NCBI GenBank assembly: GCA_023614405.1
Contig: CM042688.1
Coordinates: 383,333,331-383,397,330 of the forward strand
DNA from: Avena insularis
Taxonomy: Eukaryota > Streptophyta > Magnoliopsida > Poales > Poaceae
Reading direction: 5' to 3'
DNA length: 64,000 bases
This document shows positions 1-12,227 of this stretch, piece after piece (the first letter of the stretch is position 1; each line of letters begins with the position of its first letter). A program made the position numbers and the translations under genes. The notes under the pieces were generated by a model. That model worked only from the letters and a program-made list of their open reading frames with translations. It did no database searches and had not been told where the DNA came from.

Positions 1-289
1 ATCCACCAGAGTCATTGCATGTGTGTTATTTTCATCAACCACATGGATCCACCAGAGTCGTTGCATGTGTGTTCTTTTCATAAACCACAACAAGAGTCAT
101 TGCATGTGTGTTCTTTTCATAAACCACAACTAGAGTCATTTCATGTGTGTTCTTTTCATAAACCACATGGATCTACTAGAGTTCATTGCATGTGTTTTCT
201 TGTCATAAACCACATGGATCCACTAAACTTAATTGCATATGTGTTCTTTTCATAAACCACATCTAGTGTCATTTCATGTGTGTTCTTTT
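1..289. repeat. Domain A unit 0 (3' end only)
   Basis: This is the last 289 bp of a domain A unit whose start lies outside the window. It carries the variant CATCAACC at about 44, otherwise seen at the equivalent place only in units 2 (about 4,843) and 6 (about 14,468). It is therefore probably the end of a unit of that subtype. Confidence 0.85.
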
Positions 290-330
290 CATTGTATGTG
301 TGTTGTTTTCTTAAACCACATGGATCCACT
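290..330. repeat. Junction monomer used as domain A unit marker
   Basis: TTTTCAT runs directly into TGTATGTGTGTTG, so about 20 bp of core and tail are missing. CAT is present at both ends of the missing part (TTTTCAT and GTCATTG), which fits a deletion between 3-bp microhomologies. It recurs once per domain A unit and was fixed before the units amplified. The next monomer has a second rare change, CTTAAACCAC. Confidence 0.85.
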
Positions 331-379
331 AGAGTAATTGCATGTGTGTCCTTTTCATCAACCACAACTAGAGTCATTG

Positions 380-407
380 CATGTGGTTTATTTTCATAAA
401 CCACATG
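380..407. other. 28-bp perfect hairpin (unit 1)
   Basis: The left arm CATGTGGTTTAT and right arm ATAAACCACATG are exact reverse complements (12 bp) separated by a TTTC loop. The ordinary monomer at this place reads CATGTGTGTTCT in the left arm, which mismatches the right arm at three positions. All three are corrected here. No protein or RNA role can be inferred. Confidence 0.9.
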
Positions 408-2080
408 GATCCACCAGAGTCATTCATGTGTGTTCTTTTCAAAAACCACAACTAGAGTCGTTGCATGTGTGTTCTTTTCATAAAGCACAACTAGAGTCAT
501 TGCATGTGTGTTCTTTTCATAAACCACATGGATCCACAAGAGTTATTGCATGTGTGTTCTTTTCATAAACCACATGGATCCACCAGAGTCATTGCATGTG
601 TGTTATTTTCATAAACCACATGGATCCACCAGAGTCATTGCATGTGTGTTATTTTCATAAACCACAACTAGGTTCATTGCATGTGTGTTCTTTTCATAAA
701 TCACAACAAGAGTTAGTGCTTGTTTGTGCTTTTCATAAACCAAAACTAGAGTTCATTGCATGTGTGTTCTTTTGATAAACCACATGGATCCACTAGAGTT
801 CATTGCATTTGTGTTATTTTCATAAACCACATGGATCCACTAGAGTTCACTGCATGTGTGTTCTTTTCATAAACCACAAATAGAGTCTTAGTAGGAGTGT
901 TCTTTTCATAAACCACAACTAGAGTCATTGCATGCGTGTTGTTTTCATAAACCACATGGATCCACTAGAGTCATTGCATGTGTTCTTTTCATAAACCACA
1001 ACTAGAGTCATTGCATGTGTGTTCTTTTCATAAACCACAACTAGAGTCATTGCATGTGTGTTCTTTTCATAAATCACATGGATCTTCTAGAGTTCATTGC
1101 ATGTGTGTTCTTTTCATAAACCACATGTATCAACTAGAGTCAGTGCATGTGTGTTCTTTTCATAACCCACATGGATCCACAGAGTCATTGCATGTGTGTT
1201 ATTTTCATAAACCACATGGATCCACTAGAGTCATTGCATGTGTGTTATTTCCATAAACCACAACTAGAGTCATTTCATCTGTGTTCTTTTCATAAACCAC
1301 AATTAGAGTCATTGCATGTGTATTCTTTTCATAAACCACAACTAGAGTCCATTGCAAATGTGTTCTTTTCATAAACCACATGGATCTACTAGAGTTCATT
1401 GCATGTGTGTTCTTTTCATAAACCACATGGATCCACTAGAGTTAATTGCATATGTGTTCTTTTCATAAACCACATCTAGTGTCATTGCATGTGTGTTCTT
1501 TTCATAAACCACAACTAGAGTTCATTGTAGGTGTGTTATTTTATAAACCACACGAATCCACCAGAGTCATCGCATGTCTGTTCTTTTCATAAACCACAAC
1601 TAGAGTCATTGGATGTGGTTTCTTTTCATAAACCACATGGATCCACCAGAGTCATTGCATGTGTGTTCTTTTCATAAACCAGCTAGAGTCATTTCATGTG
1701 TGTTCTTTTCATAAACCACATTGATCCACCAGAGTCATTGCATGTGTGTTGTTTTCATAAACTACAACTAGAGTCATTACATGTGTGTTCTTTTCATGAA
1801 CCACAACTAGAGTCATTGCATGTGTTTTCTTTTCATAAACCACATGGATCCACCAATGTCATTGAATGTGTGTTCTTTTCATTAAAAACATGGATCCACC
1901 AGAGTTATTCCATGTGTGTTCTTTTCATAAACTACATGGATCCACCAGAGTCATTGCATGTGTGTTCTTTTCATAAACCACATGGATCCACTAGAGTCAT
2001 TGCATGTGTGTTATTTTCATAAAACACAACTAGATTCATTCCATGTGTGTTCTTTTCATAAACCACAACTAGAGTCATTG

Positions 2081-2108
2081 CATGTGGTTTCTTTTCATAA
2101 ACCACATG
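2081..2108. other. Related hairpin, 10-bp stem with 8-nt loop (unit 1)
   Basis: CATGTGGTTT pairs with AAACCACATG across the loop CTTTTCAT. It is the same GGTTT variant as the 28-bp hairpin but keeps C at the inner position, so the stem is shorter. A copy occurs at the equivalent place in later units, for example 4697-4724 in unit 2. A third form, starting GGATGTGGTTTC (about 1,611 in unit 1), keeps a 9-bp stem. Confidence 0.8.
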
Positions 2109-2570
2109 GATCGACCAGTGTCATGTGTGTGTTCTTTTCATAAACCACAGCTAGAGTCATTGCATGTATGGTCTTTTCATAAACCACATTGATCCACCAG
2201 AGTCATTCCATGTGTGTTATTTTCATAAACCACATGGATCCACCAGAGTCATTGCATGTGTGTTCTTTTCATAAACCACAACAAGAGTCATTGCATGTGT
2301 GTTCTTTTCATAAACCACAACTAGAGTCATTTCATGTGTGTTCTTTTCATAAACCACATGGATCTACTAGAGTTCATTGCATGTGTTTTCTTTTCATAAA
2401 CCACATGAATCCACTAAACTTAATTGCATATGTGTTCTTTTCATAAACCACATCTAGTGTCATTTCATGTGTGTTCTTTTCATTGTATGTGTGTTGTTTT
2501 CTTAAACCACATGGATCCACTAGAGTCATTGCATGTGTGTCCTTTTCATCAACCACAACTAGAGTCATTG

Positions 2571-2598
2571 CATGTGGTTTATTTTCATAAACCACATG
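2571..2598. other. 28-bp perfect hairpin (unit 2)
   Basis: Both 12-bp arms and the TTTC loop are identical to the unit 1 copy. It lies 90 bp after the unit's marker monomer, the same offset as in unit 1. Confidence 0.9.
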
Positions 2599-3396
2599 GA
2601 TCCACCAGAGTCATTCATGTGTGTTCTTTTCAAAACCACAACTAGAGTCGTTGCATGTGTGTTCTTTTCATAAAGCACAACTAGAGTCATTGCATGTGTG
2701 TTCTTTTCATAAACCACATGGATACACAAGAGTTATTGCATGTGTGTTCTTTTCATAAACCACATGGATCCACCAGAGTTATTGCATGTGTGTTATTTTC
2801 ATAAACCACATGGATCCACCAGAGTCATTGCATGTGTGTTATTTTCATAAACCACAACTAGGTTCATTGCATGTGTGTTCTTTTCATAAATAACAACAAG
2901 AGTTAGTGCTTGTTTGTGCTTTTCATAAACCAAAACTAGAGTTCATTGCATGCGTGTTCTTTTGATAAACCACATGGATCCACTAGAGTTCATTGCATGT
3001 GTGTTATTTTCATAAACCACATGGATCCACTAGAGTTCACTGCATGTGTGTTCTTTTCATAAACCACAAATAGAGTCTTAGTAGGAGTGTTCTTTTCATA
3101 AACCACAACTAGAATCATTGCATGCGTGTTCTTTTCATAAACCACATGGATCCACTAGAGTCATTGCATGTGTTCTTTTCATAAACCACAACTAGAGTCA
3201 TTGCATGTGTGTTCTTTTCATAAACCACAACTAGAGTCATTGCATGTGTGTTCTTTTCATAAATCACATGGATCTTCTAGAGTTCATTGCATGTGTGTTC
3301 TTTTCATAAACCACATGTATCCACTAGAGTCATTGCATGTGTGTTCTTTTCATAAACCACATGGATCCACCAGAGTCATTGCATGTGTGTTATTTT

Positions 3397-3776
3397 CATA
3401 AACCACATGGATCCACTAGAGTCATTGCATGTGTGTTATTTTCATAAACCACAACTAGATTCATTGCATGTGTGTTCTTTTTATAAATCACAACTAGAGT
3501 TAGTGCTTGTTTGTGCTTTTCATAAACCAAAACTAGATTTCATTGCATGTGTGTTCTTTTTATAAACCACATGGATCGACTAGAGTTCATTGAATGTGTG
3601 TTATTTTCATAAACCACATGGATCCACTAGAATTCACTTCATGTGTGTTATTTTCATAAACTACAAATAGAGTCATAGTAGGAGTGTTCTTTTCATAAAC
3701 CACAACTAGAGTTCATTGCTTGTGTTTCTTTTCATAAACCTCATGGATCAACTAGAGTCATTGCATGTGTTCTTTT
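3397..3776. repeat. 380-bp optional nine-monomer module (unit 2)
   Basis: The module is bounded by two copies of CATAAACCACATGGATCC 380 bp apart. Short units pass straight from the upstream copy to the sequence after the downstream copy. It contains nine monomers, including TCACAACTAGAGTTAGTGCTT, CCAAAACTAGATTTC, GGATCGACTAG, TACAAATAGAGTCATAGTAG and CCTCATGGATCAACTAG variants. Gain or loss by unequal exchange between the flanking identical monomers is the simplest explanation. Confidence 0.88.
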
Positions 3777-5099
3777 CATAAACCACATGGATCCACTAGA
3801 GTCATTGCATGTGTGTTCTTTCCATAAACCACAACTAGAGTCATTGCATCTGTTTTCTTTTCATAAACCACAATTAGAGTCATTGCATGTGTGTTCTTTT
3901 CATAAACCACAACTAGAGTCCATTGCAAATGTGTTCTTTTCATAAACCACATGGATCTACTAGAGTTCATTGCATGTGTGTTCTTTTCATAAACCACATG
4001 GATCCACTAGAGTTAATTGCATATGTGTTCTTTTCATAAACCACATCTAGTGTCATTGCATGTGTGTTCTTTTCATAAACCACAACTAGAGTTCATTGTA
4101 GGTGTGTTATTTTTATAAACCACACGAATCCACCAGAGTCATCGCATGTGTGTTCTTTTCATAAACCACAACTAGAGTCATTGGATGTGGTTTCTTTTCA
4201 TAAACCACATGGATCCACCAGTGCCATTGCATGTGTGTTCTTTTCATAACCCATAGCTAGAGTCATTTCATGTGTGTTCTTTTCATAAACCACATTGATC
4301 CACCAGAGTCATTGCATGTGTGTTATTTTCATAAACCACATGGATCCACCGGAGTCATTGCATGTGTGTTGTTTTCATAAACTACAACTAGAGTCATTAC
4401 ATGTGTGTTCTTTTCATGAACCACAACTAGAGTCATTGTGTGTTCTTTTCATAAACCACATGGATCCACCAATGTCATTGAATTTGTGTTCTTTTCATTA
4501 AAAACATGGATCCACCAGAGTTATTCCATGTGTGTTCTTTTCATAAACTACATGGATCCACCAGAGTCATTGCATGTGTGTTCTTTTCATAAACCACATG
4601 TATCCACTAGAGTCATTGCATGTGTGTTATTTTCATAAAACACAACTAGATTCATTCCATGTGTGTTCTTTTCATAAACCACAACTAGAGTCATTGCATG
4701 TGGTTTCTTTTCATAAACCACATGGATCCACCAGTGTCATTGCGTGTGTCTTCTTTTCATAAACCACAGCTAGAGTCATTGCATGTATGGTCTTTTCATA
4801 AACCACATTGATCCACCAGAGTCATTGCATGTGTGTTATTTTCATCAACCACATGGATCCACCAGAGTCATTACATGTGTGTTCTTTTCATAAACCACAA
4901 CAAGAGTCATTGCATGTGTGTTCTTTTCATAAACCACAACTAGAGTCATTTCATGTGTGTTCTTTTCATAAACCACATGGATCTACTAGAGTTCATTGCA
5001 TGTGTTTTCTTTTCATAAACCACATGGATCCACTAAACTTAATTGCATATGTGTTCTTTTCATAAACCACATCTAGTGTCATTTCATGTGTGTTCTTTT

Positions 5100-7296
5100 C
5101 ATTGTATGTGTGTTGTTTTCTTAAACCACATGGATCCACTAGAGTCATTGCATGTGTGTCCTTTTCATCAACCACAACTAGAGTCATTGCATGTGGTTTA
5201 TTTTCATAAACCACATGGATCCACCAGAGTCATTCATGTGTGTTCTTTTCAAAAACCACAACTAGAGTCGTTGCATGTGTGTTCTTTTCATAAAGCACAA
5301 CTAGAGTCATTGCATGTGTGTTCTTTTCATAAACCACATGGATCCACAAGAGTTATTGCATGTGTGTTCTTTTCATAAACCACATGGATCCACCAGAGTC
5401 ATTGCATGTGTGTTATTTTCATAAACCACATGGATCCACCAGAGTCATTGCATGTGTGTTATTTTCATAAACCACAACTAGGTTCATTGCATGTGTGTTC
5501 TTTTCATAAATCACAACAAGAGTTAGTGCTTGTTTGTGCTTTTCATAAACCAAAACTAGAGTTCATTGCATGTGTGTTATTTTGATAAACCACATGGATC
5601 CACTAGAGTTCATTGCATTTGTGTTATTTTCATAAACCACATGGATCCACTAGAGTTCACTGCAGGTGTGTTCTTTTCATAAACCACAAATAGAGTCTTA
5701 GTAGGAGTGTTCTTTTCATAAACCACAACTAGAGTCATTGCATGCGTGTTCTATTCATAAACCACATGGATCCACTAGAGTCATTGCATGTGTTATTTTC
5801 ATAAACCACAACTAGAGTCATTGCATGTGTGTTCTTTTCATAAACCACAACTAGAGTCATTGCATGTGTGTTCTTTTCATAAATCACATGGATCTTCTAG
5901 AGTTCATTGCATGTGTGTTCTTTTCATAAACCACATGTATCAACTAGAGTCATTGCATGTGTGTTCTTTTCATAAACCACATGGATCCACCAGAGTCATT
6001 GCATGTGTGTTATTTTCATAAACCACATGGATCCACTAGAGTCATTGCATGTGTGTTCTTTCCATAAACCACAACTAGAGTCATTGCATCTGTGTTCTTT
6101 TCATAAACCACAATTAGAGTCATTGCATGTGTGTTCTTTTCATAAACCACATGGATCCACCAGAGTCATTGCATGTGTGTTCTTTTCATAAACCACATGG
6201 ATCCACTAGAGTTAATTGCATATGTGTTCTTTTCATAAACCACATCTAGTGTCATTGCATGTGTGTTCTTTTCATAAACCACAACTAGAGTTCATTGTAG
6301 GTGTGTTATTTTATAAACCACACGAATCCACCGTAGTCATCGCATGTCTTTTCATAAACCACAACTAGAGTCATTGGATGTGGTTTCTTTTCATAAACCA
6401 CATGGATCCACCAGTGCCATTGCATGTGTGTTCTTTTCATAACCCATAGCTAGAGTCATTTCATGTGTGTTCTTTTCATAAACCACATTGATCCACCAGA
6501 GTCATTGCATGTGTGTTATTTTCATAAACCACATGGATCCACCGGAGTCATTGCATGTGTGTTGTTTTCATAAACTACAACTAGAGTCATTACATGTGTG
6601 TTCTTTTCATGAACCACAACTAGAGTCATTGCATGTGTGTTCTTTTCATAAACCACATGGATCCACCAATGTCATTGAATGTGTGTTCTTTTCATTAAAA
6701 ACATGGATCCACCAGAGTTATTCCATGTGTGTTCTTTTCATAAACTACATGGATCCACCAGAGTCATTGTATGTGTGTTCTTTTCATAAACCACATGTAT
6801 CCACTAGAGTTATTGCATGTGTGTTATTTTCATAAAACACAACTAGATTCATTCCATGTGTGTTCTTTTCATAAACCACAACTAGAGTCATTGCATGTGG
6901 TTTCTTTTCATAAACCACATGGATCCACCAGTGTCATTGCGTGTGTGTTCTTTTCATAAACCACAGCTAGAGTCATTGCATGTATGGTCTTTTCATAAAC
7001 CACATTGATCCACCAGAGTCATTGCATGTGTCTTATTTTCATAAACCACATGGATCCACCAGAGTCATTGCATGTGTGTTCTTTTCATAAACCACAACAA
7101 GAGTCATTGCATGTGTGTTCTTTTCATAAACCACAACTAGAGTCATTTCATGTGTGTTCTTTTCATAAACCACATGGATCTACTAGAGTTCATTGCATGT
7201 GTTTTCTTTTCATAAACCACATGGATCCACTAAACTTAATTGCATATGTGTTCTTTTCATAAACCACATCTAGTGTCATTTCATGTGTGTTCTTTT
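5100..7296. repeat. Domain A unit 3 (short, 2,197 bp)
   Basis: This is a short unit. In its 3' half a GGATCCACCAGAG monomer near 6,150 replaces the GTCCATTGCAAATG and GGATCTACTAG monomers found in units 1 and 2; unit 4 has the same replacement. Near its end it carries TGTGTCTTATTTT (about 7,027), shared with units 4 and 5 only. Confidence 0.9.
5190..5217. other. 28-bp perfect hairpin (unit 3)
   Basis: The arms are unmutated, at offset 90 from the unit start. The monomer before it carries the usual CCTTTTCATCAACC variant. Confidence 0.9.
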
Positions 7297-9489
7297 CATT
7301 GTATGTGTGTTGTTTTCTTAAACCACATGGATCCACTAGAGTCATTGCATGTGTGTCCTTTTCATCAACCACAACTAGAGTCATTGCATGTGGTTTATTT
7401 TCATAAACCACATGGATCCACCAGAGTCATTCATGTGTGTTCTTTTCAAAAACCACAACTAGAGTCGTTGCATGTGTGTTCTTTTCATAAATCACAACTA
7501 GAGTCATTGCATGTGTGTTCTTTTCATAAACCACATGGATCCACAAGAGTTATTGCATGTGTGTTCTTTTCATAAACCACATGGATCCACCAGAGTCATT
7601 GCATGTGTGTTATTTTCATAAACCACATGGATCCACCAGAGTCATTGCATGTGTGTTATTTTCATAAACCACAACTAGGTTCATTGCATGTGTGTTCTTT
7701 TCATAAATCACAACAAGAGTTAGTGCTTGTTTGTGCTTTTCATAAACCAAAACTAGAGTTCATTGCATGTGTGTTCTTTTGATAAACCACATGGATCCAC
7801 TAGAGTTCATTGCATGTGTGTTATTTTCATAAACCACATGGATCCACTAGAGTTCACTGCATGTGTGTTCTTTTCATAAACCACAAATAGAGTCTTAGTA
7901 GGAGTGTTCTTTTCATAAACCACAACTAGAGTCATTGCATGCGTGTTCTATTCATAAACCACATGGATCCACTAGAGTCATTGCATGTGTTATTTTCATA
8001 AACCACAACTAGAGTCATTGCATGTGTGTTCTTTTCATAAACCACAACTAGAGTCATTGCATGTGTGTTCTTTTCATAAATCACATGGATCTTCTAGAGT
8101 TCATTGCATGTGTGTTCTTTTCATAAACCACATGTATCAACTAGAGTCATTGCATGTGTGTTCTTTTCATAAACCACATGGATCCACCAGAGTCATTGCA
8201 TGTGTGTTATTTTCATAAACCACATGGATCCACTAGAGTCATTGCATGTGTGTTCTTTCCATAAACCACAACTAGAGTCATTGCATCTGTGTTCTTTTCA
8301 TAAACCACAATTAGAGTCATTGCATGTGTGTTCTTTTCATAAACCACATGGATCCACCAGAGTCATTGCATGTGTGTTCTTTTCATAAACCACATGGATC
8401 CACTAGAGTTAATTGCATATGTGTTCTTTTCATAAACCACATCTAGTGTCATTGCATGTGTGTTCTTTTCATAAACCACAACTAGAGTTCATTGTAGGTG
8501 TGTTATTTTTATAAACCACACGAATCCACCAGAGTCATCGCATGTCTGTTCTTTTCATAAACCACAACTAGAGTCATTGGATGTGGTTTCTTTTCATAAA
8601 CCACATGGATCCACCAGTGCCATTGCATGTGTGTTCTTTTCATAACCCATAGCTAGAGTCATTTCATGTGTGTTCTTTTCATAAACCACATTGATCCACT
8701 GAGTCATTGCATGTGTTATTTTCATAAACCACATGGATCCACCGGAGTCATTGCATGTGTGTTGTTTTCATAAACTACAACTAGAGTCATTACATGTGTG
8801 TTCTTTTCATGAACCACAACTAGAGTCATTGCATGTGTGTTCTTTTCATAAACCACATGGATCCACCAATGTCATTGAATGTGTGTTCTTTTCATTAAAA
8901 CATGGATCCACAGAGTTATTCCATGTGTGTTCTTTTCATAAACTACATGGATCCACCAGAGTCATTGTATGTGTGTTCTTTTCATAAACCACATGTATCC
9001 ACTAGAGTTATTGCATGTGTGTTATTTTCATAAAACACAACTAGATTCATTCCATGTGTGTTCTTTTCATAAACCACAACTAGAGTCATTGCATGTGGTT
9101 TCTTTTCATAAACCACATGGATCCACCAGTGTCATTATGTGTGTTCTTTTCATAAACCACAGCTAGAGTCATTGCATGTATGGTCTTTTCATAAACCACA
9201 TTGATCCACCAGTCATTGCATGTGTCTTATTTTCATAAACCACATGGATCCACCAGAGTCATTGCATGTGTGTTCTTTTCATAAACCACAACAAGAGTCA
9301 TTGCATGTGTGTTCTTTTCATAAACCACAACTAGAGTCATTTCATGTGTGTTCTTTTCATAAACCACATGGATCTACTAGAGTTCATTGCATGTGTTTTC
9401 TTTCATAAACCACATGGATCCACTAAACTTAATTGCATATGTGTTCTTTTCATAAACCACATCTAGTGTCATTTCATGTGTGTTCTTTT
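7297..9489. repeat. Domain A unit 4 (short, 2,193 bp)
   Basis: This is a short unit very close to unit 3. Near its start it has CATAAATCACAAC (about 7,486) where units 1, 2, 3, 7 and 8 have CATAAAGCACAAC; units 5 and 6 share the change. Near its end GTCATTATGTGTG (about 9,131) is shared only with unit 5. Small deletions are present at about 8,697, 8,712 and 9,210. Confidence 0.9.
7387..7414. other. 28-bp perfect hairpin (unit 4)
   Basis: The arms are unmutated, at offset 90 from the unit start. Confidence 0.9.
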
Positions 9490-9579
9490 CATTGTATGTG
9501 TGTTGTTTTCTTAAACCACATGGATCCACTAGAGTCATTGCATGTGTGTCCTTTTCATCAACCACAACTAGAGTCATTG

Positions 9580-9607
9580 CATGTGGTTTATTTTCATAAA
9601 CCACATG
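9580..9607. other. 28-bp perfect hairpin (unit 5)
   Basis: The arms are unmutated, at offset 90 from the unit start. Confidence 0.9.
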
Positions 9608-10407
9608 GATCCACCAGAGTCATTCATGTGTGTTCTTTTCAAAAACCACAACTAGAGTCGTTGCATGTGTGTTCTTTTCATAAATCACAACTAGAGTCAT
9701 TGCATGTGTGTTCTTTTCATAAACCACATGGATCCACAAGAGTTATTGCATGTGTGTTCTTTTCATAAACCACATGGATCCACCAGAGTCATTGCATGTG
9801 TGTTATTTTCATAAACCACATGGATCCACCTGTAGTCATTGCATGTGTGTTATTTTCATAAACCACAACTAGGTTCATTGCATGTGTGTTCTTTTCATAA
9901 ATCACAACAAGAGTTAGTGCTTGTTTGTGCTTTTCATAAACCAAAACTAGAGTTCATTGCATGTGTGTTCTTTTGATAAACCACATGGATCCACTAGAGT
10001 TCATTGCATGTGTGTTATTTTCATAAACCACATGGATCCACTAGAGTTCACTGCATGTGTGTTCTTTTCATAAACCACAAATAGAGTCTTAGTAGGAGTG
10101 TTCTTTTCATAAACTACAACTACAGTCATTGCATGCGTGTTCTTTTCATAAACCACATGGATCCACTAGAGTCATTGCATGTGTTCTTTTCATAAACCAC
10201 AACTAGAGTCATTGCATGTGTGTTCTTTTCATAAACCACAACTAGAGTCATTGCATGTGTGTTCTTTTCATAAATCACATGGATCTTCTAGAGTTCATTG
10301 CATGTGTGTTCTTTTCATAAACCACATGTATGCACTAGAGTCATTGCATGTGTGTTCTTTTCATAAACCACATGGATCCACCAGAGTCATTGCATGTGTG
10401 TTATTTT

Positions 10408-10787
10408 CATAAACCACATGGATCCACTAGAGTCATTGCATGTGTGTTATTTTCATAAACCACAACTAGATTCATTGCATGTGTGTTCTTTTTATAAATC
10501 ACAACTAGAGTTAGTGCTTGTTTGTGCTTTTCATAAACCAAAACTAGATTTCCTTGCATGTGTGTTCTTTTTATAAACCACATGGATCGACTAGAGTTCA
10601 TTGCATGTGTGTTATTTTCATAAACCACATGGATCCACTAGAGTTCACTTCATGTGTGTTATTTTCATAAACTACAAATAGAGTCATAGTAGGAGTGTTC
10701 TTTTCATAAACCACAACTAGAGTTCATTGCTTGTGTTTCTTTTCATAAACCTCATGGATCAACTAGAGTCATTGCATGTGTTCTTTT
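10408..10787. repeat. 380-bp optional module (unit 5)
   Basis: This is the same nine-monomer module and the same 380-bp length as in unit 2. Its GATTTCCTTGC variant (about 10,548) is shared with unit 6, indicating that these two copies share a recent ancestor. Confidence 0.87.
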
Positions 10788-12199
10788 CATAAACCACACG
10801 GATCCACTAGAGTCATTGCATGTGTGTTCTTTCCATAAACCACAACTAGAGTCATTGCATCTGTGTTCTTTTCATAAACCACAATTAGAGTCATTGCATG
10901 TGTGTTCTTTTCATTAACCACAACTAGAGTCCATTGCAAATGTGTTCTTTTCATAAACCACATGGATCTACTAGAGTTCATTGCATGTGTGTTCTTTTCA
11001 TAAACCACATGGATCCACTAGAGTTAATTGCATATGTGTTCTTTTCATAAACCACATCTAGTGTCATTGCATGTGTGTTCTTTTCATAAACCACAACTAG
11101 AGTTCATTGTAGGTGTGTTATTTTATAAACCACAAATCCACCAGAGTCATCGCATGTCCTGTTCTTTTCATAAACCACAACTAGAGTCATTGGATGTGGT
11201 TTCTTTCATAAACCACATGGATCCACCAGTGCCATTGCATGTGTGTTCTTTTCATAACCCATAGCTAGAGTCATTTCATGTGTGTTCTTTTCATAAACCA
11301 CATTGATCCACCAGAGTCATTGCATGTGTGTTATTTTCATAAACCACATGGATCCACCGGAGTCATTGCATGTGTGTTGTTTTCATAAACTACAACTAGA
11401 GTCATTACATGTGTGTTCTTTTCATGAACCACAACTAGAGTCATTGCATGTGTGTTCTTTTCATAAACCACATGGATCCACCAATGTCATTGAATGTGTG
11501 TTCTTTTCATTAAAAACATGGATCCACCAGAGTTATTCCATGTGTGTTCTTTTCATAAACTACATGGATCCACCAGAGTCATTGCATGTGTGTTCTTTTC
11601 ATAAACCACATGTATCCACTAGAGTTATTGCATGTGTGTTATTTTCATAAAACACAACTAGATTCATTCCATGTGTGTTCTTTTCATAAACCACAACTAG
11701 AGTCATTGCATGTGGTTTCTTTTCATAAACCACATGGATCCACCAGTGTCATTATGTGTGTTCTTTTCATAAACCACAGCTAGAGTCATTGCATGTATGG
11801 TCTTTTCATAAACCACATTGATCCACCAGAGTCATTGCATGTGTCTTATTTTCATAAACCACATGGATCCACCAGAGTCATTGCATGTGTGTTCTTTTCA
11901 TAAACCACAACAAGAGTCATTGCATGTGTGTTCTTTTCATAAACCACAACTAGAGTCATTTCATGTGTGTTCTTTTCATAAACCACATGGATCTACTAGA
12001 GTTCATTGCATGTGTTTTCTTTTCATAAACCACATGGATCCACTAAACTTAATTGCATATGTGTTCTTTTCATAAACCACATCTAGTGTCATTTCATGTG
12101 TGTTCTTTTCATTGTATGTGTGTTGTTTTCTTAAACCACATGGATCCACTAGAGTCATTGCATGTGTGTCCTTTTCATCAACCACAACTAGAGTCATTG

Positions 12200-12227
12200 C
12201 ATGTGGTTTATTTTCATAAACCACATG
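12200..12227. other. 28-bp perfect hairpin (unit 6)
   Basis: The arms are unmutated, at offset 90 from the unit start, in a unit that otherwise carries many small indels. Confidence 0.9.

Larger units (their letters stand above)
290..2480. repeat. Domain A unit 1 (short, 2,191 bp)
   Basis: This is a short unit without the 380-bp module. Its offsets match unit 2 exactly up to offset 916 (1206 here, 3397 in unit 2). It also lacks one long monomer near 1,680: a copy reading ATAAACCAGCTAGAG replaces two monomers seen in unit 2. The 380-bp module and this missing monomer account for the 428-bp length difference from unit 2. It shares GCATTTGTGTTATT (about 806) with units 3 and 7. Confidence 0.9.
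2481..5099. repeat. Domain A unit 2 (long, 2,619 bp)
   Basis: This is a long unit containing the 380-bp module at 3397-3776. It shares the rare variant ACTAGAATCATTG (about 3,108) and a CCAGAGTTATTG monomer (about 2,773) with unit 8, and the CATCAACC variant with units 0 and 6. These markers make it the closest visible relative of unit 8. Confidence 0.9.
9490..12109. repeat. Domain A unit 5 (long, 2,620 bp)
   Basis: This is a long unit with the 380-bp module at 10408-10787. It combines start and end markers of unit 4 (CATAAATCAC, GTCATTATGTG) with the long middle of unit 6, including the shared variant CATGTATGCACTAG (about 10,325 and 12,940). It therefore looks like a recombinant or phase-shifted product of neighbouring units. 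Confidence 0.88.

Noticed and set aside
1205..1426. Minus-strand open frames with VVYEKNTHAMTL repeats
   Set aside because: They are the reverse complement of the same monomers, with the same 13-codon period, and are no longer than expected from the repeat.
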